Positions 1 through 11,658 are shown, counted from the first letter of the stretch. The stretch is DNA of 64,000 nucleotides from Orientallactaga sibirica (GCA_036365145.1 JAEOAD010000018.1:12754501-12818500), one strand, 5' to 3'. The notes: generated by a model from the letters alone, not told the origin. Made by a program: numbers and translations.

Positions 1-137
1 CTACTTAGTGAATTCCAGGTCAGCCTGGGCTACAGTGAGACCCTACCTCGAAAAACAAAAAAAAAAAAAAAAAGAAAAAAAAAAGAAAAGAAAAGAAAAA
101 GAAAAGAAAGGAAAAGAAAAGAAAAAAAAGTTGGTCG
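1..137 (+). repeat. B1 SINE, 3' end plus A-rich tail
   Basis: The window opens inside a B1. The typical end (GAATTCCAGGTCAGCCTGGG, then GAGACCCTACCTCGAAAAAC) runs into a long A/G-rich tail of A runs broken by single G residues. Confidence 0.85.
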
Positions 138-139
138 TG

Positions 140-947
140 CTCATAGTGCTAGAGATCACTATGGGCGCTCCTGAAGGACAGCAGTCCCAACAGCATGAAT
201 AAGCAGGGTACCCTGCAGACTACAAAATCAACCCACAGGACAAGAAGTACACACTTGGTGCAATAGTGGCACACAGCTGTTCTCTGACTGGAGAACCCAT
301 ATCTGGAACCTGAAACCAAGTCAGAATCCTATGATCAGGAAACTCATGTACTTCAGTGAGAAACCCCCACTGCCCTCTGGAGAAGAGTGGGCTTGAACAC
401 TGAAAAGTCTCACAAATAACTTTACATGCCCCCTTTAATTCAAGCTGCTGTCACTCTTGGTTGGAGAATCTGTTTTACTTTACAGATGGCCGACAAAATG
501 GAGGAGAACCAAGATCCATCGATAAGACAAAAAGATAGCTGACTGCCCACCATGAGATGTGCCACCTCTACCACATCTGCCAAAGCCCAGGAGAAATTAC
601 AGAGGAAGCTGTGACATGAATACTACTCTTACTGCTAGTCAGACAACCAGCTCCAGGGCAATGGTGACAGACACAGTGATGAATCAAAACCTATCAAAGC
701 AAATATCCAGAGGCTACAGAAAACTCAATGGCTTAAGGAATATTGTGGAAGAAGGGGCAGAAAACATTGTAAAAGCCAGAGTGGATAGGAATAGCCTGAA
801 GTATGGTCCCCTGTTACCCCACAGGAACTGACTGAGACCTTCATGACCCCACAGTGAGTGAATCCCATAACCCCACTGAGGAGGACCCCCAGGGTACTGG
901 GATCATGGGTGAGGGGATAAAAGAGTATAACCCATGTATATATAAAA
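140..947 (+). mobile_element. LINE-1 3' UTR-like segment
   Basis: Non-coding sequence that recurs in the window. From about 480 on it is very similar to 10230-10740 (shared features: the block around GAGGCTACAGAAAACTCAA, a purine-rich 'GTGGAAGAAGGGGCAGAAA' block and 'CCCCACTGAGGAGGACCCCC'). It resembles rodent L1 3' UTRs. The first 340 bases also resemble the segment at 15.9-16.4 kb ('GTGCAATAGTGGCA'). No L1 ORF remains here. The family call rests on recall of rodent L1 3' UTR style; recurrence within the window is direct. Confidence 0.6.
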
Positions 948-1262
948 ACTTGGGCATGGCCACACATGCCTGTAACCCCAGGGCTGAAAGGGACAGAGAC
1001 AGGAGGCTCTTTGGAGATTTCTGCTCAGCCAGTCTAACTGAAAATACAGGGAGCTCCATGTACAGCGAGAGACCCTGACTCAAGGAAACAAGGCAGGAGA
1101 GTGATAAAGGAGGACATCTGATGTCTTCCTCTGGCCTCCATAGGTATACACATAGGTACATGCATCTGCACACATACATACATATACCACATGCACATAC
1201 ATTCCACAATACTACACATGCATACCAACAATAAAAATAATCAATAAAATAAAACAAAATGG
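948..1262 (+). repeat. B4/RSINE1-like SINE
   Basis: A B1-like head (GGGCATGGCCACACATGCCTG) is followed by the B4-type tail 'AGAGACCCTGACTCAAGGAA', 'GACATCTGATGTCTTCCTCT', 'GGCCTCCATA' and a CA/TA-rich simple-repeat end. Confidence 0.7.
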
Positions 1263-1388
1263 GTGCTATTAAGATGGCTCATATAGAATAAAAACACCCA
1301 CTGTGCAACTCTGGGTGCTGAATTTGGATTCCCAGACCAATGTAAAAGCACACATACATATACACACACACTAAATAAATATAAAAAG
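1263..1388 (+). repeat. possible decayed tRNA-derived SINE
   Basis: 'AAGATGGCTCA' near the start, 'TTGGATTCCCAGA' in the middle and an AAATAAATATAAAAAG end match the layout of the tRNA SINEs nearby, but divergence is high. Confidence 0.3.
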
Positions 1389-2031
1389 AAACAGAATGAA
1401 TGCTGACCTCTGACATGCCATGTCCAAATTACTTCTGGGATGTCCAAGTGGACAAAGTCAGCAGGTTCCTAGGTACCAGAGTCTGATGTTTAACTGCTTT
1501 GAAGTTAGAGTATGGTGAGATAGAAAAGAATCTTGAAAGAGACTTGGTGTGTCGGGTCCAATAGGTATAAAGTCCCCACATTTCCAAGCAAATTGTTAGG
1601 TCATTGCTTTAGGGCTAATGAAGGGATTGAAGAGTCACTGTCAAATTCCACAAACACCCATCTGCAGCTTATGACAGTGTAGAGCCTGAGGGAGTGGAGA
1701 CCATGTTCCAGGAGAGAGCCACAAGAGTGCTGGCCTCTGTATTTTCCTTGTTCCTCACTTGGAAGGGGAGAAGCCAACCTCATGATTCCCCAAAGACCAT
1801 GAAGCCAGTCTCCAGCCATCTTGAAAAGGACACTGCCCAGATGAGTGGACTAGAAAGACAAAGTGACCCAGCAGAGATGGGGACTAGGGGATCCTGGAAG
1901 CCGAGGGGAGCACCTGCTAGAGGAGAAGATTGTTTCAGGGCTGCTATATCCCTCAAGGAAACATTTTCGTTAAAGAAACAGCATTTAGTTCTGCCATATC
2001 CACACATCACCTGTGTCTGAATGTGTCCTAG
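1389..2031. other. intergenic sequence, nothing recognised
   Basis: Ordinary-composition DNA without splice-ready exons, RNA genes or a repeat family I can name. The 108-residue open frame at 1694-2020 has no recognisable domain and is probably chance. Confidence 0.5.
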
Positions 2032-2085
2032 GGCTGGAAAGATGGCTTAGCATTTAAAGGCAATTGCTTAAATGTGTCTGATCTT
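2032..2085 (+). repeat. tRNA-derived SINE, 5' fragment
   Basis: 'AGGGCTGGAAAGATGGCTTA' followed by an A-box-like stretch; the element breaks off after about 50 bases. Confidence 0.5.
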
Positions 2086-2175
2086 TGAGGCACTCTCTTC
2101 CTTTTCCTCCTCTTTTCCTGGAACCTATCCACACAATCAGAAGTGGGTTATCCAGCCCTTGTCAAGACTTCTGAT

Positions 2176-2312
2176 GAAGCTGGACATGGTGGCTCAGCAA
2201 GCAGATGGAGGAAGATTACTGTGAGTTCCAGGCCACCCTGAGACTATATAGTGAATTCCAGGTCAGCCTGGGCTAGAGCAAGACTCTGTTTTGGAAAAAA
2301 AAAAAAAAAATC
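2176..2312 (+). repeat. B1 SINE
   Basis: 'GCTGGACATGGTGGCTCAGC', 'GTGAATTCCAGGTCAGCC' and a poly(A) tail at 2296-2311; the middle is shortened. Confidence 0.8.
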
Positions 2313-2414
2313 TTCAGATGTGTGCAGCCACAAGTGACATGTGAGAAACATCTGTGAGCAACCTCAGGTGATTCCATGAGCCAGCTCCCAGCTGTGTTTT
2401 GAATTAACCGTGCC

Positions 2415-2800
2415 CTTAAAGTCTGTCCATTGGAAATTAAGCCCCAAATTCAGTGGAATATTTAGAAAGCAATTGGAAATAGATGAGGTCATAAGGATGG
2501 GGTCTCTATGATGGCATTAACGGTTTTATAAATAGAGGAAGAGAGACCCAAGTTGGCATTCTCTATCTTCTCTTCTTTCTCTGTTTCCCTCTCTCTTCCT
2601 TCCTCCCTTCCCCTTCTCTCTTTTTCTCTCCCCATAGTATGTCATCCACAGCAGAAAACGTCAGAGATTCAGAAAAGATACCAGCTGCTCTTGGACTTCC
2701 TGCTCCAGAATTGTGAATTAAAGAAATTCTATGCTTTATAAATTACCCAACTTGTAGTATTAGATTATACCAATAGAAAATAAACTAAACTTTAAATAAG
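2415..2800 (+). mobile_element. MLT1/MaLR-type solo LTR
   Basis: Hallmarks in order: 'GATGAGGTCATAAGGATGGG', 'GATGGCATTAACGG', 'TTATAAATAGAGGAAGAGAG', then 'CTTGGACTTCCTGCTCCAGA', 'ATTGTGAATTAAAGAAATTC' and 'TTTATAAATTACCCAACTTG'. A pyrimidine-rich tract at 2563-2636 has expanded in the middle. The order matches mammalian MLT1 LTRs. Confidence 0.7.
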
Positions 2801-3480
2801 CTAGTTGTAAGCTCCTAGCCTATTATAACAGTGAAAGAGGAGTACTGTTCTTTTAAACATAAGTTTTGGGGTGCTTTGATATGTAGGCAGCAATGGATAA
2901 CTAAGGCATGCCTCCACCCCATAGCTACTGAGTCAGGACTGCAGAGGACCCTGGGAAAACATTTTAATTAACCCCCAAATGCTTGCTTTCTAACCAATGG
3001 AAGTTGAAGTATGGCAGGGTGGACCACCCTCTGAGGATCCCTGAAGCTTGCAGTCCGTAGGGTGAAAGACAGTTTCACACCTGGATATCCCATTGGAATT
3101 GTGACCTGGGTTTTGAAGGTTCCAAGCATTGAATTTCAAAGTCACTGAAATACACTTGCGATGCTTTGTGACTAAGCCATTAACACTTCTACCTAAGCTC
3201 ACAGCTCCACCACGTGGACATTTTCAAAAACTTCATCAGAGTTCTTCCTTAACACTCTTGCCTTCACGGCATGGACAGCAAAAAGCCCCATCACCATGAT
3301 CTGAAATATTCGTTCAGATGGTATCTTTCTGTGATAGAGACAGGAATGTGTGGGAAAGTCAGGCAAGGAAACAGCACTGATCCTAGCTCATGGACCACAA
3401 AGGTTAATTGGTGGTAGACAGAAACAAGAGGAAAATTGCTATTCTGGAAAGTTCTATGAATGCTTGTACTATTGGATCTG
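2801..3480. other. intergenic sequence, nothing recognised
   Basis: No exon, RNA gene or named repeat seen. Confidence 0.5.
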
Positions 3481-3481
3481 A

Positions 3482-3707
3482 GGGGTTAGGAAAGTAGTTC
3501 AGTGGGTAAAGCACTTGCCATACCAGCGCAAGGACCTGAGAGTTTCGCTCCCCAGCACTCGTAAAATGCCAGGCATGTGGCGTGTTCCCATAATCCTCCT
3601 GCTAGGGAGCTGGAGACAGGACGATACATGGGCTTGTTGGCTATCTTATCCAGCCCAATCAGTGCACCAGGTTCAATGAGAGACCCTGACTCAAAAAGTA
3701 AAGTAGA
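3482..3707 (+). repeat. B4/RSINE1-like SINE, 5' part (split)
   Basis: ID-like head ('AGTAGTTCAGTGGGTAAAGC', 'GCTCCCCAGCACT') joined to a B1-like body ending 'GAGAGACCCTGACTCAAAAA'. Its 3' remainder appears to be 4096-4183 ('GTGATTGAGACCTTGCC' and a CA-rich tail). A tRNA SINE and a B1 sit between; the motif GTAAAGT recurs at each junction (about 3699, 3945, 4098). Confidence 0.6.
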
Positions 3708-3944
3708 GGGCTGGGGAGATTGTTCAGTGGTTTAAGGCACCTGCTTACAAAGCCTAACATTCTGGGTTTGATTCCCTAGCACCCACGTAAAGCCAGATAC
3801 ACAAAGTGACACATGCATCTGGAGTGCTTCTGCAGTGGCAGGAGACCTGGAGTGCCCATACTCACTCTCTTCCTGTCTACCTGTTTTCTCTCTGTCTCTC
3901 TCTCTCTCTCTCTCAAATAAACAAATAATTAAAAAAAAAAAAAA
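3708..3944 (+). repeat. tRNA-derived SINE (B2-like), inserted in the B4
   Basis: Starts GGGCTGGGGAGATTG. A GGGTTTGATTCCC B-box-like motif, a long CT run (about 3888-3914) and a CAAATAAACAAATAATT tail follow. Confidence 0.85.
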
Positions 3945-3955
3945 AGTAAAGTGGA

Positions 3956-4095
3956 TTAGCTGGAAGTGGTGGCACACGCCTTTAATCCCAGCACTTGTAG
4001 GAGGATTGCCATGAGTTAGAGGTCACCCTGAGACTGCATAGTGAATTCCAGGTCAGCCTGGGCTAGAGTGAGACCTTAACTCAAAAAAAAAAAAA
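3956..4095 (+). repeat. B1 SINE
   Basis: 'GGCACACGCCTTTAATCCCA' to 'GTGAGACCTTAACTC' plus poly(A). Confidence 0.9.
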
Positions 4096-4185
4096 TGTAA
4101 AGTGAAGAGTGATTGAGACCTTGCCTTCACACACACATATGCACCCACACACTAACATGCACATATATAAAAAAAAAAAAAAAGA

Positions 4186-4427
4186 GGGCTCTTGAGATGG
4201 CTTAACAGTTAAGGGACTTTCCTATGAATCCTAAGGACCCACATTCAATTCCCTAGTACCCATGTAAGCCAGATGCACAAGGTGGTGCCTGTGACTCAAG
4301 TTTGTTTGCGGTGGCTAGAGGCCCTGGCATGCCCATTCTCTCCCACCCACCCCACCCCGCTATCATTCTGTCTCTTTCTCTCTCTCTCCCTCAAATAAAT
4401 AAATATATTTTAAAATACAAAACAAAA
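4186..4427 (+). repeat. tRNA-derived SINE (B2-like)
   Basis: 'GAGATGGCTTAACAGTTAAG', 'TCAATTCCCTAG', 'GCCAGATGCACAAGGTGG' and a CAAATAAATAAATA tail. Confidence 0.85.
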
Positions 4428-4446
4428 AATTTAACTTAAAAAAATA

Positions 4447-4668
4447 GGGCTGGAGAGGTGGCTTAGCAGTTAAGGTGCTTGTCTGTGAAGCCTAAGGACT
4501 CATGTTCAACTCTCCAGATCCCACATAAGCCAAACACACAGTGATGCAAGTGCACAATGTCACGTATGTGCACAAGGGAGCACACACACCTAGAGTTCAA
4601 ATGCAGTGGCTGGAGGCTCTGTCACTCCAATTCTCTCTCTCTCCCTATCCCCCCACCACATAAGAAAG
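4447..4668 (+). repeat. tRNA-derived SINE (B2-like), long-middle form
   Basis: 'GGGCTGGAGAGGTGGCTTAG' start. An extra stretch of about 40 bases ('GTGATGCAAGTGCACAATG') lies in the middle compared with most copies here. Confidence 0.8.
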
Positions 4669-4676
4669 GCCAGTCT

Positions 4677-4822
4677 TGCCTGGCATGGTGGCACACGCCG
4701 TTAATCCCAGCATTTGGGAGGCAGAGGTAGGAGGATTGCCATGAGTTTGAGGTGACCCTGCGACTACATAGTGAATTTCAGGTCAGCCTGTACTAGAGAG
4801 AGTCCCTACCTCAAAAAAAAGG
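4677..4822 (+). repeat. B1 SINE
   Basis: 'GCCTGGCATGGTGGCACACG' to 'AGTCCCTACCTC' plus an A tail. Confidence 0.9.
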
Positions 4823-5334
4823 AGGGGCAGTTTTTGGGCTTGCTTCAAAAAAATTAATAATAATAAGTAAGATATCTGACTGATAGTACCAGGCAACATT
4901 TTCTCACAAGTGATGTCTAAACTGGGTTGTAAGTCACTTGGCAAGAGTACAAAAGGAAAAGTCACCCTTTGGGGTGAGAGCGTAGTGGAAACTTCTTCTT
5001 TGAGGCAGAATTAGCTGGAGTTCAATGAAGCACTAAGGAGGTTTACCTCTTTATGTAGGGTTGAACTGTTTAGCACATTCTTCAGCACAACTAATGCTGT
5101 ATTTGGATGATGAGAGAGGAGAAGCACTTCCACATCATGCTGCCCACTCTGACTCTGCCCATCACTCATGCTCTTGGGCCTGGGTCAGCAGGCAGCAATG
5201 AAGCTCTGAGTCAGCTGATTAACCTCACGGATGGAATCAAGCAGATAGAGTCCCCTAGTCTAAAGGATGCCTCAGAGGACAAATTCCAGACAGGCTGATA
5301 AGACAGCACGTGTAGATGTCCTTCCAGGACTGAG

Positions 5335-5500
5335 CGCTGCCACTCAGTTCTGTGCTAGTCATGAAGCTGTCCATCACTGTGGCTCAGTTTTCCCATTGTA
5401 AAATGGGGAATTGGCAGGGCCTAACAAGATCATTGTGAGGATAGAAGAAATGGCATGAGGAGTTAGAATGGTACCTGGCACATAGTAGTCATGGTATGTT
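5335..5500 (+). repeat. MIR SINE
   Basis: Contains 'CTCAGTTTTCCCATTGTAAA', 'ATTGTGAGGATAGAAG' and 'GGTACCTGGCACATAGTAG', the conserved core and 3' part of MIR. Confidence 0.75.
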
Positions 5501-5853
5501 ATCATCCTTTCTAAGATCCAGGAAGTCAAGGAAGTATCAGAGAGTGAGCAATCAGGGAATTAGCAGACATGGGCCTGGCATGTCAGCTACTTAACAGCGG
5601 GGTGTGGAGTTTTACAAAATAAACAGGATCTGCTGTTTGCTAGTTACATCCAACAGGCAAGATGGACAAGACACAAATGAGGACAAATAATTAACAAAAT
5701 GAGGAGAGACAAAAATGGACCATATTTCTCCAACAGAAGGCAATGCTGAGGATTCAACTCATGTACAAACTTAAGGATCCACAGCCCAGGGACCCCTCCC
5801 CCACTCCCATTCATATCATTGCCTTATAGCACTTTCCACCTATGCATATATAT

Positions 5854-6230
5854 TGTGGTAGTTTGAATGTGATAGTGTAAATGGATGACCCCATAGACTG
5901 AGATGTTTTATTAAAATTGAGTTTGTGACTTCAGCCCCCAGCAGGAGATCCCTGCTACGGGGGGGAGTGTCGCTAGGGTCATGGGGGGGCAGATCTGGAT
6001 TCCCGCCCAAAGGTATAAAGAGCAGTTTGTGCTCTGGCAGGTTTGTGTTTGCTGCTTGCTGGTGTTTGCTTGCTACAGTTGTTTCTCTCTGCTTGAATGT
6101 ACGAAAGTAGGCAGTTTCCTTCATCATTGATAGAGCTTTCCCAGATCTGTAAGCTTGAAACAAATCCCTACCTCCCCTAAACTATGTCTGCTTGGATATT
6201 CATCCCAGCAACTTGGAGCTGACTGCAACA
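5854..6230 (+). mobile_element. MaLR-like solo LTR (window-recurrent family)
   Basis: Begins TGTGGTAGTTTGAATGTGAT. 'CTGTAAGCTTGAAACAAATC' and 'CATCCCAGCAACTTGGAGCT' near the end match the LTRs of the complete MaLR element at 19.0-20.8 kb. Ends ..CAACA. No internal sequence. Confidence 0.65.
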
Positions 6231-6514
6231 CATACTTTCGACCAATAGAGTATTTCACTGAATCTATGACATGGTATATACCACTGCTTTAGGTGCAACC
6301 CAGAACACTGAAATGACACACTAGCAATCATAGGACACTGATAGTTTCAGTGACTGTGGCTTATACGAGTATCTTCACATTTATAAAATGATATATATTT
6401 TAATATAATTGGGTGCACATCATATGTCAAGTATGTATAGATTGACCTTACCGTATTAGGGCTTTCTCAAAGCATTAAGAATTATTTCAAACTGTGACTT
6501 TGAAAACATGTTTT

Positions 6515-6806
6515 AATTTAGTGTGTCTATGTGCATCTGTGCATTTGTGAAGGCAGGTACATACATGCCATGTGGCAGTCAGAGAATAACCTCCCATCAG
6601 TTCTTTAGACGCAGTTCTCTCATTGTTCTCTCTGTTTGCAAGTTTAGAGGAAATCCTCCTGTCCCCACCTCTCTTCCTGCCATAGGTGCACTGAGATTAG
6701 AGAAGCCCACACAGCTTCTGGCTTTTATGTGAAGGCTAAAGATCTGAACTCAGGTACTCAGAGTACCTGGCAAGCACAGTGTCTACTGCTACATCTCCCT
6801 AGCCCC
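6515..6806 (-). repeat. B4/RSINE1-like SINE, antisense
   Basis: Read on the minus strand it starts GGGGCTAGGGAGATGTAGCA and ends in a GT/CA-rich tail. On the plus strand 'GAACTCAGGTACTC' and 'CATCTCCCTAGCCCC' mark its head. Confidence 0.6.
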
Positions 6807-6884
6807 AGTCTATGACTTTTATTGGTAGCACATTCATTACTAGCATTATTGTGCTAATTATTTGCAGTGCTTATTTTTAGTCTG

Positions 6885-7105
6885 GTATAGTGTCTAGGAG
6901 CCCAAACTCTTTAACCTCAACATATGTTCATATCCTGGCCTTGCTACTACCTAGCTGGGTGACCTTGGGGCAATACTTCTCTATGACTTAACGGCTCAGC
7001 TGTAAAATGGACAATGTCATAGACGTTTCTAGAGTTGTGAGAACTGGCTAACAATTATAAAGCAGATCCAAAAAATGGTAAGTGTTCACTAAATGTTAAT
7101 ATGGT
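6885..7105 (+). repeat. MIR SINE
   Basis: 'TAGCTGGGTGACCTTGGGGC' is the MIR core. It is followed by 'CTGTAAAATGGACAATGTCA' and 'TAAGTGTTCACTAAATGTTA'. Confidence 0.8.
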
Positions 7106-8559
7106 GACTTTTTAACAATATTCTATGGTGGTTCTTTGGAATTGTTTCCAATATATCAATATCTTATGATATAGTAATTATATCTGTTCTCCATTTGTGT
7201 CTTGTTTCTAGTTATTACATAGCACTTACGTGAACTGCTATATCAAACGATGTAAAGTTTTAATAATATTGATAGAAACTGCAAATTACTACCCATAGAG
7301 GTTCTGCTATCTAGTCCTCCCACCACTAGGGTTTGAAAAGATACATCACCACACACATTAAAAACCATTGCTGCTCTGGTAGCTACCACTGCTGCCAACT
7401 CAGTTTCAGTTTATGGTTCTCAGACAACTAATGAAGTGGAACATATTCAATATCCTTTTACTCAGATCCCCAGCCCAAATTACTCTACCCAGGGATAAAA
7501 ATAATTTGGAAAATAAATAGTACAAAATTCTCCCAGAAAAATAAACAATGAATCAAGAAAACAGGAAAAAAAAATTATGACAGAGCTCAAGTTTCTTAAG
7601 AAACTTAGGAAAGTGATTTATTTACCCTAGGAGCATCCTCAGGCCATACAGATATACTCTCAATAATAAGAATATTCTAGAAAATCAACAGGTTCCTACT
7701 CATAATTCCCTGCACAGAAGTTACTCCAGAGCTCCAAGATATGAGAAGTTTTTTAATGGGCTTCCTTTAGACTCCACAGACAGAGCTGTCTTCCTCCTTT
7801 CTCTCATAAGTCCACCATATAGAATTTACTTTAAAACTACATGAAAGAGTGTTTCAGTGCAAACTGCTCTGTGGGGAGGATTGGAGTCAGCTCCATTGTC
7901 TACTATGGGCAGAGATCTGGAGACTTATCTTTCTGGGGTCTTGCTCTCCTAGCTATGCTTTGAATGGTAGTGAGGGCCTCAAGTTACCCAACCTTCCTCT
8001 CCCAGACCCTTTCCACAGGACCCAAAGCCCAGGCAGTGTATTTTCCCCCCTGGCCAATATGGTTCCACCACTCTTCATTCCTAGTCTCTCCTCCTTCTCA
8101 CCTTCCTCTTCATTCCCCCGCCCCCTCCTGCTCATGGGCAAGAGCATGCTAAGCCCTCAAGAGAGGAGACAGGGTTCCCATCCTGGATTTTAAAGATGTA
8201 TTTATCTTAAGATATATGAACAAAAAAGGCAAGAATATGTGTATGATACCATATTCAAAGGATCATGGTATATGCACCCCCTGTATCAATAGCCCCTCAG
8301 AGAAAAACATGTCAGTGTGTAATATCAAACCACATTTATTGTGCCCCCACCTTATCCACAAAGGGTAGTGCACAGCAGGGCCAAGGTACTCCATAGATTT
8401 CAGTATAATTCTTGCTTCTTTCTATACTACCTAAGGAGTTTGGAGAAATAAGGTAATCTCTCAAGACCTCTAATGAACTGGGACCGGTACCTATCTCATT
8501 CAGGATCTCAGTCTAGGTTCCTCAGAAAGCATTCAGAAATGAAAGCAGTGACCTGACTG
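7106..8559. other. intergenic sequence, nothing recognised
   Basis: Unique-looking AT-rich DNA. The 114-residue open frame at 7849-8193 overlaps open frames on the other strand and in another frame and shows no domain, so it is not called. Confidence 0.5.
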
Positions 8560-8656
8560 GAAATCATCAAAGTTAAAAATTGTGCCTCAAAAGAACACAT
8601 TGATGCACAGAATGGGAGAAAATTGTTACAAATTATATAATCTAATAAGGAACATG
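8560..8656 (+). mobile_element. LINE-1 ORF2 fragment
   Basis: 'GATGCACAGAATGGGAGAAA' followed by 'TTGTTACAAATTATATAATC' matches the 3' part of mammalian L1 ORF2. It is interrupted by the LTR-like repeat at 8657-9033. Confidence 0.55.
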
Positions 8657-9033
8657 TATTAGCTACATTTCTCATTTCTGGAAAAAAATATCAAATAATA
8701 AGCAACTTGTGGGAGGAAGGATCTATTTTGGCTTATGGTTTGAGAAGTCACTGTTTATCATGACAGGGAAAGCATGGTGGTGTGAACAAGTGACTGAGAC
8801 TCCTCATATCTCAGTATTCTAGTACAGAGAGGAATGCTGGCACACAGCTGGCTTCCTCCTTTTTTTTCCTTTGTATTCAACCTGGGATCCCAGCATATGG
8901 AATGGTGCCCCTATACTCAGAGTGGGTCTTTCCTCCTCAGTTAAACCTCTCTGAAAACACCCTCAGAGACATGCCCAAAAGTGTGTATCCTAGGTGACTC
9001 CTAGGATAACAATGAAGACTAACCATCACAGGA
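8657..9033 (-). mobile_element. ERVL-like LTR repeat, antisense
   Basis: On the minus strand it reads CTGTGATGGTTAGTCTTC..., later 'AACTGAGGAGGAAAGACCC' and 'GGTTGAATACAAAG'. It is the same general layout as the sense copy at 46264-46665. It cuts L1-like sequence, so it inserted after the L1. Confidence 0.5.
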
Positions 9034-10190
9034 CTTGTAAACTATATATATAAAATGTAATAATATTATAATGAAAGTATCACATCATTAAAGATGGCCA
9101 AAGAATTGGAACAAAAAAATTTCACCAGAGAAAATTCACAAATGCCAGGAAAGCACATGTAAAACTCAGCACCATCAGCTATGAAGTAAATACAAAACAA
9201 AACAATAATGGGATACCACTTCACACCTACTAGCATGGTTATAATGAAAAAAGCAGGCAATAAAATATATCTAGGATGCGGGAAAAAGATACTTTGACTT
9301 CTTCCTTCACTAATTGTATCCTTTTTATCTCTTTCTTTTGTCTTATTGCTCTGGTTAAGACTAAAGAAGACACTAGAGAAGTTAGAAAGACTTCCCATGC
9401 TCATGGATTGGCAGAATTAACATTGAAAAAAGTAGCTACATTATCAAAAGTGATATGTGCATTCCATTAAATTCCTATCAAAATTGCAATAACATTCTAC
9501 ACAAAACTAGAAAAAAATCCTAAAGTACATGTGGATAAAAAAAAAAAGTCAAAGCAATCCTAAGCAGAAAGAGCAATGGTGGGGGTGTCACAATACCTGA
9601 TCTCAGTCTATAGTACAGAGTCATGTTAGCAAAAAGCATAGAAATGGCACAGAATGAGAAACATTGGAATAGAACAGAGAAACAAACATGCATAGCTACA
9701 GCCACCAAATCTTCAACAAAAAATATGTCAAAAACATGCATTGGAAAAAGGATAGCCTCTTCACCAAATAGTGCTGGGAAGGCTGAATATTCACAAGCAG
9801 AAGAGTTTAACTAGATCCCTATCTCTCACCCCATACAAAGATTAATTCAAAGTGGATTAAATATCATAAGGTAAGACCTCAAAGTCTGAAACTACTACAG
9901 GAAAGCATAGGAAAAATACTGCAAGATATAGGCAAAAGCAGGGACTTTCTGAAAAGAGCTCCAAATAGTTCAGGAAATAATTGCAAGTATTAATACAAAG
10001 GACTGCATAAAATTTAAAAGCTTCTGAACAGTGAAGTAAATAATTAACATACTGAAAAGACAAGCATATAATGAAAGAAAAATCTTTACCCATCTGATCT
10101 GGGATTAATATCTACAATATGTAAAGAACTTCAAAAATTAGGCACCAAGGAAACAAATTACCCAATTAATAAATGCTTAAGAGGGGATGG
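9034..10190 (+). mobile_element. LINE-1 ORF2 3' region, degenerate and rearranged
   Basis: 9080-9300 carries the old-L1 block 'GGGATACCACTTCACACCTA'. 9430-10185 carries ORF2 3' blocks in order: 'ATTCCTATCAAAATTGCAAT', 'TCAAAGTGGATTAAATATCA', 'CTGAAACTACTACAGGAAAG', 'AATTTAAAAGCTTCTGAACA' and 'ACAAATTACCCAATTAATAA'. All frames are broken. Two L1 copies of different age seem to be nested here. Confidence 0.75.
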
Positions 10191-10745
10191 ACCATCTTAA
10201 GGTCAACTGCAAGCAAGGCTATGCCATTGTGAGTGAGCTGAGCCTAGGAGTTTAGCACCACAGCTAGACTTCATTCTGGGGCTGCTGCCTGGGAGGGGAT
10301 GGCAGAGAAAATGAAGGAGTCTAGATCTATCAATAAGACAAGCTGATAGCTGACTGCTCACCATGAAACTTGCCACCTCTACCACATTGGCCAGGGCCTA
10401 GGACAAACTGCAGAGGAATCTGTAACATGAATACTGCTCTTACTATTAGACTGACAACCAGCCCCAGGATGATGATGACAGACAGAATGATTAATCAAAG
10501 CCTATCAAAGAAGAACTCCAGAGGCTACAAAGAACTCAACACTAAATAAGGGAACATTGCAGAAGAGGGGGTGGAAAGATTGTAAAAGCCACAGAGTGGG
10601 TAGGAACACCCTGAGGCATGGTTCCCTACTACTCCATAGGGACTGACTGAGGCCTGCTTGACCCCACAGTGAATACCATAACCCCACTGAGGAGGGCCCC
10701 CAGGGTAATAGGAAGGAATAAAAGAGTATAACTTGTCATATATAG
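10191..10745 (+). mobile_element. LINE-1 3' UTR-like segment
   Basis: Closely similar to 480-947. It directly follows ORF2-like sequence, which supports its assignment as the L1 3' UTR. Ends in a TAGA repeat (10743-10755). Confidence 0.65.
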
Positions 10746-11515
10746 ATAGATAGATAAAAAATAAATAGGTAAATATATTGAATAGAGTTCTCAAAAAAAG
10801 AAATATAAATATGTGGAAATATGTTCAATTTTCTTAGCCTTCATGTAAATGCAAATTAAAATTATTTTGTAAGTCTGGGGACATAGCTCAGTAGTAGAGT
10901 ATTCTATATTCACAAGGCCCTATGTTCAAACTCTACCCCACTCAAAATGGCTATCATCTAGAACATCTAGAACACAATAGTAAATTCTAGTGAGGGTTGG
11001 TGAGAGAACCCTTCCTTACACACTATTGTTAGACATGTAAAGTGATACAACAACTATGGAAATAAATATGGAGGTTCCACAAAGAACTATAAGTAGAACT
11101 ACCATATGATCCATTTATACACTCCAGATATATGTCCAAAAGTACCTGAAATCAGCATACCGTGGAGAAACATCACACATTATGACAGTACTATTTACAA
11201 TAGCCGCAATATGGTACAAGCCTAGATGCCTATTAACAGATGAATAGATACTGAAAATGTAGTTATATACACAGTGAAGTCTTATTCAACCATAAACAAA
11301 ATGAAATTGTGTCACTTCCATAAAATGGATAGAACAAGAAATAATGTTAAGTGAAATAATACAGACTCAGAAAGACAAATATCATGTTTTTCCTCTTATA
11401 CATGGAATTTAAGGTTTTAAAAATAAACAAACATGTATATATGATATAAAAGAAGGGGAACTCTGAAGGAAGTAAGAAAGAGTATGAGGGATGAGGGGGA
11501 AATAAAGGGTAAGAA
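10746..11515 (+). mobile_element. old LINE-1 3' end
   Basis: Holds the classic 3' ORF2 blocks 'AGAACTACCATATGATCC', 'TTTACAATAGCCGCAATATG', 'GATGCCTATTAACAGATGAA' and 'TAAGTGAAATAATACAGACT'. It continues the older L1 that flanks the younger copy. An ID element is inserted at 10875-10944. Confidence 0.75.
10875..10944 (+). repeat. ID-type SINE
   Basis: 'CTGGGGACATAGCTCAGTAG' with 'AGTAGAGTATTC' and 'TTCAAACTCTACCCC': the A-box/B-box layout of the ID (tRNA-Ala-like) family, inserted in L1 sequence. Confidence 0.65.
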
Positions 11516-11572
11516 ACAAATATTACACATTTTTCTCCTGTGCAGAATCCAGATTTAAATATACAGACATAC

Positions 11573-11618
<46 letters not shown>
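11573..11618 (+). repeat. (CA)n microsatellite
   Basis: Uninterrupted CA repeat of about 22 units; open frames over it on the minus strand are artefacts. Confidence 0.98.
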
Positions 11619-11619
<1 letters not shown>

Positions 11620-11658
11620 TGATTATCTTTTTTGAAGCTGAATCCACTACTGACTTGG

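Noticed and set aside
1694..2020. 108-codon open frame on the plus strand
   Set aside because: No recognisable domain, overlaps open frames on the other strand, and no splice context.
3708..3944. A-box and B-box motifs that look like tRNA genes (here and in all B2-like copies)
   Set aside because: They are SINE heads derived from tRNA; no cloverleaf can be completed and each copy ends in a SINE body with an A-rich tail.
7849..8193. 114-codon open frame
   Set aside because: Alternative frames are also open over the same stretch; low-complexity Pro/Ser translation, no domain.
9066..10093. Open frames across the L1-like region (9066-9404, 9857-10093 and others)
   Set aside because: They are in antisense or broken frames of decayed L1 ORF2 sequence; no intact reverse transcriptase is present.
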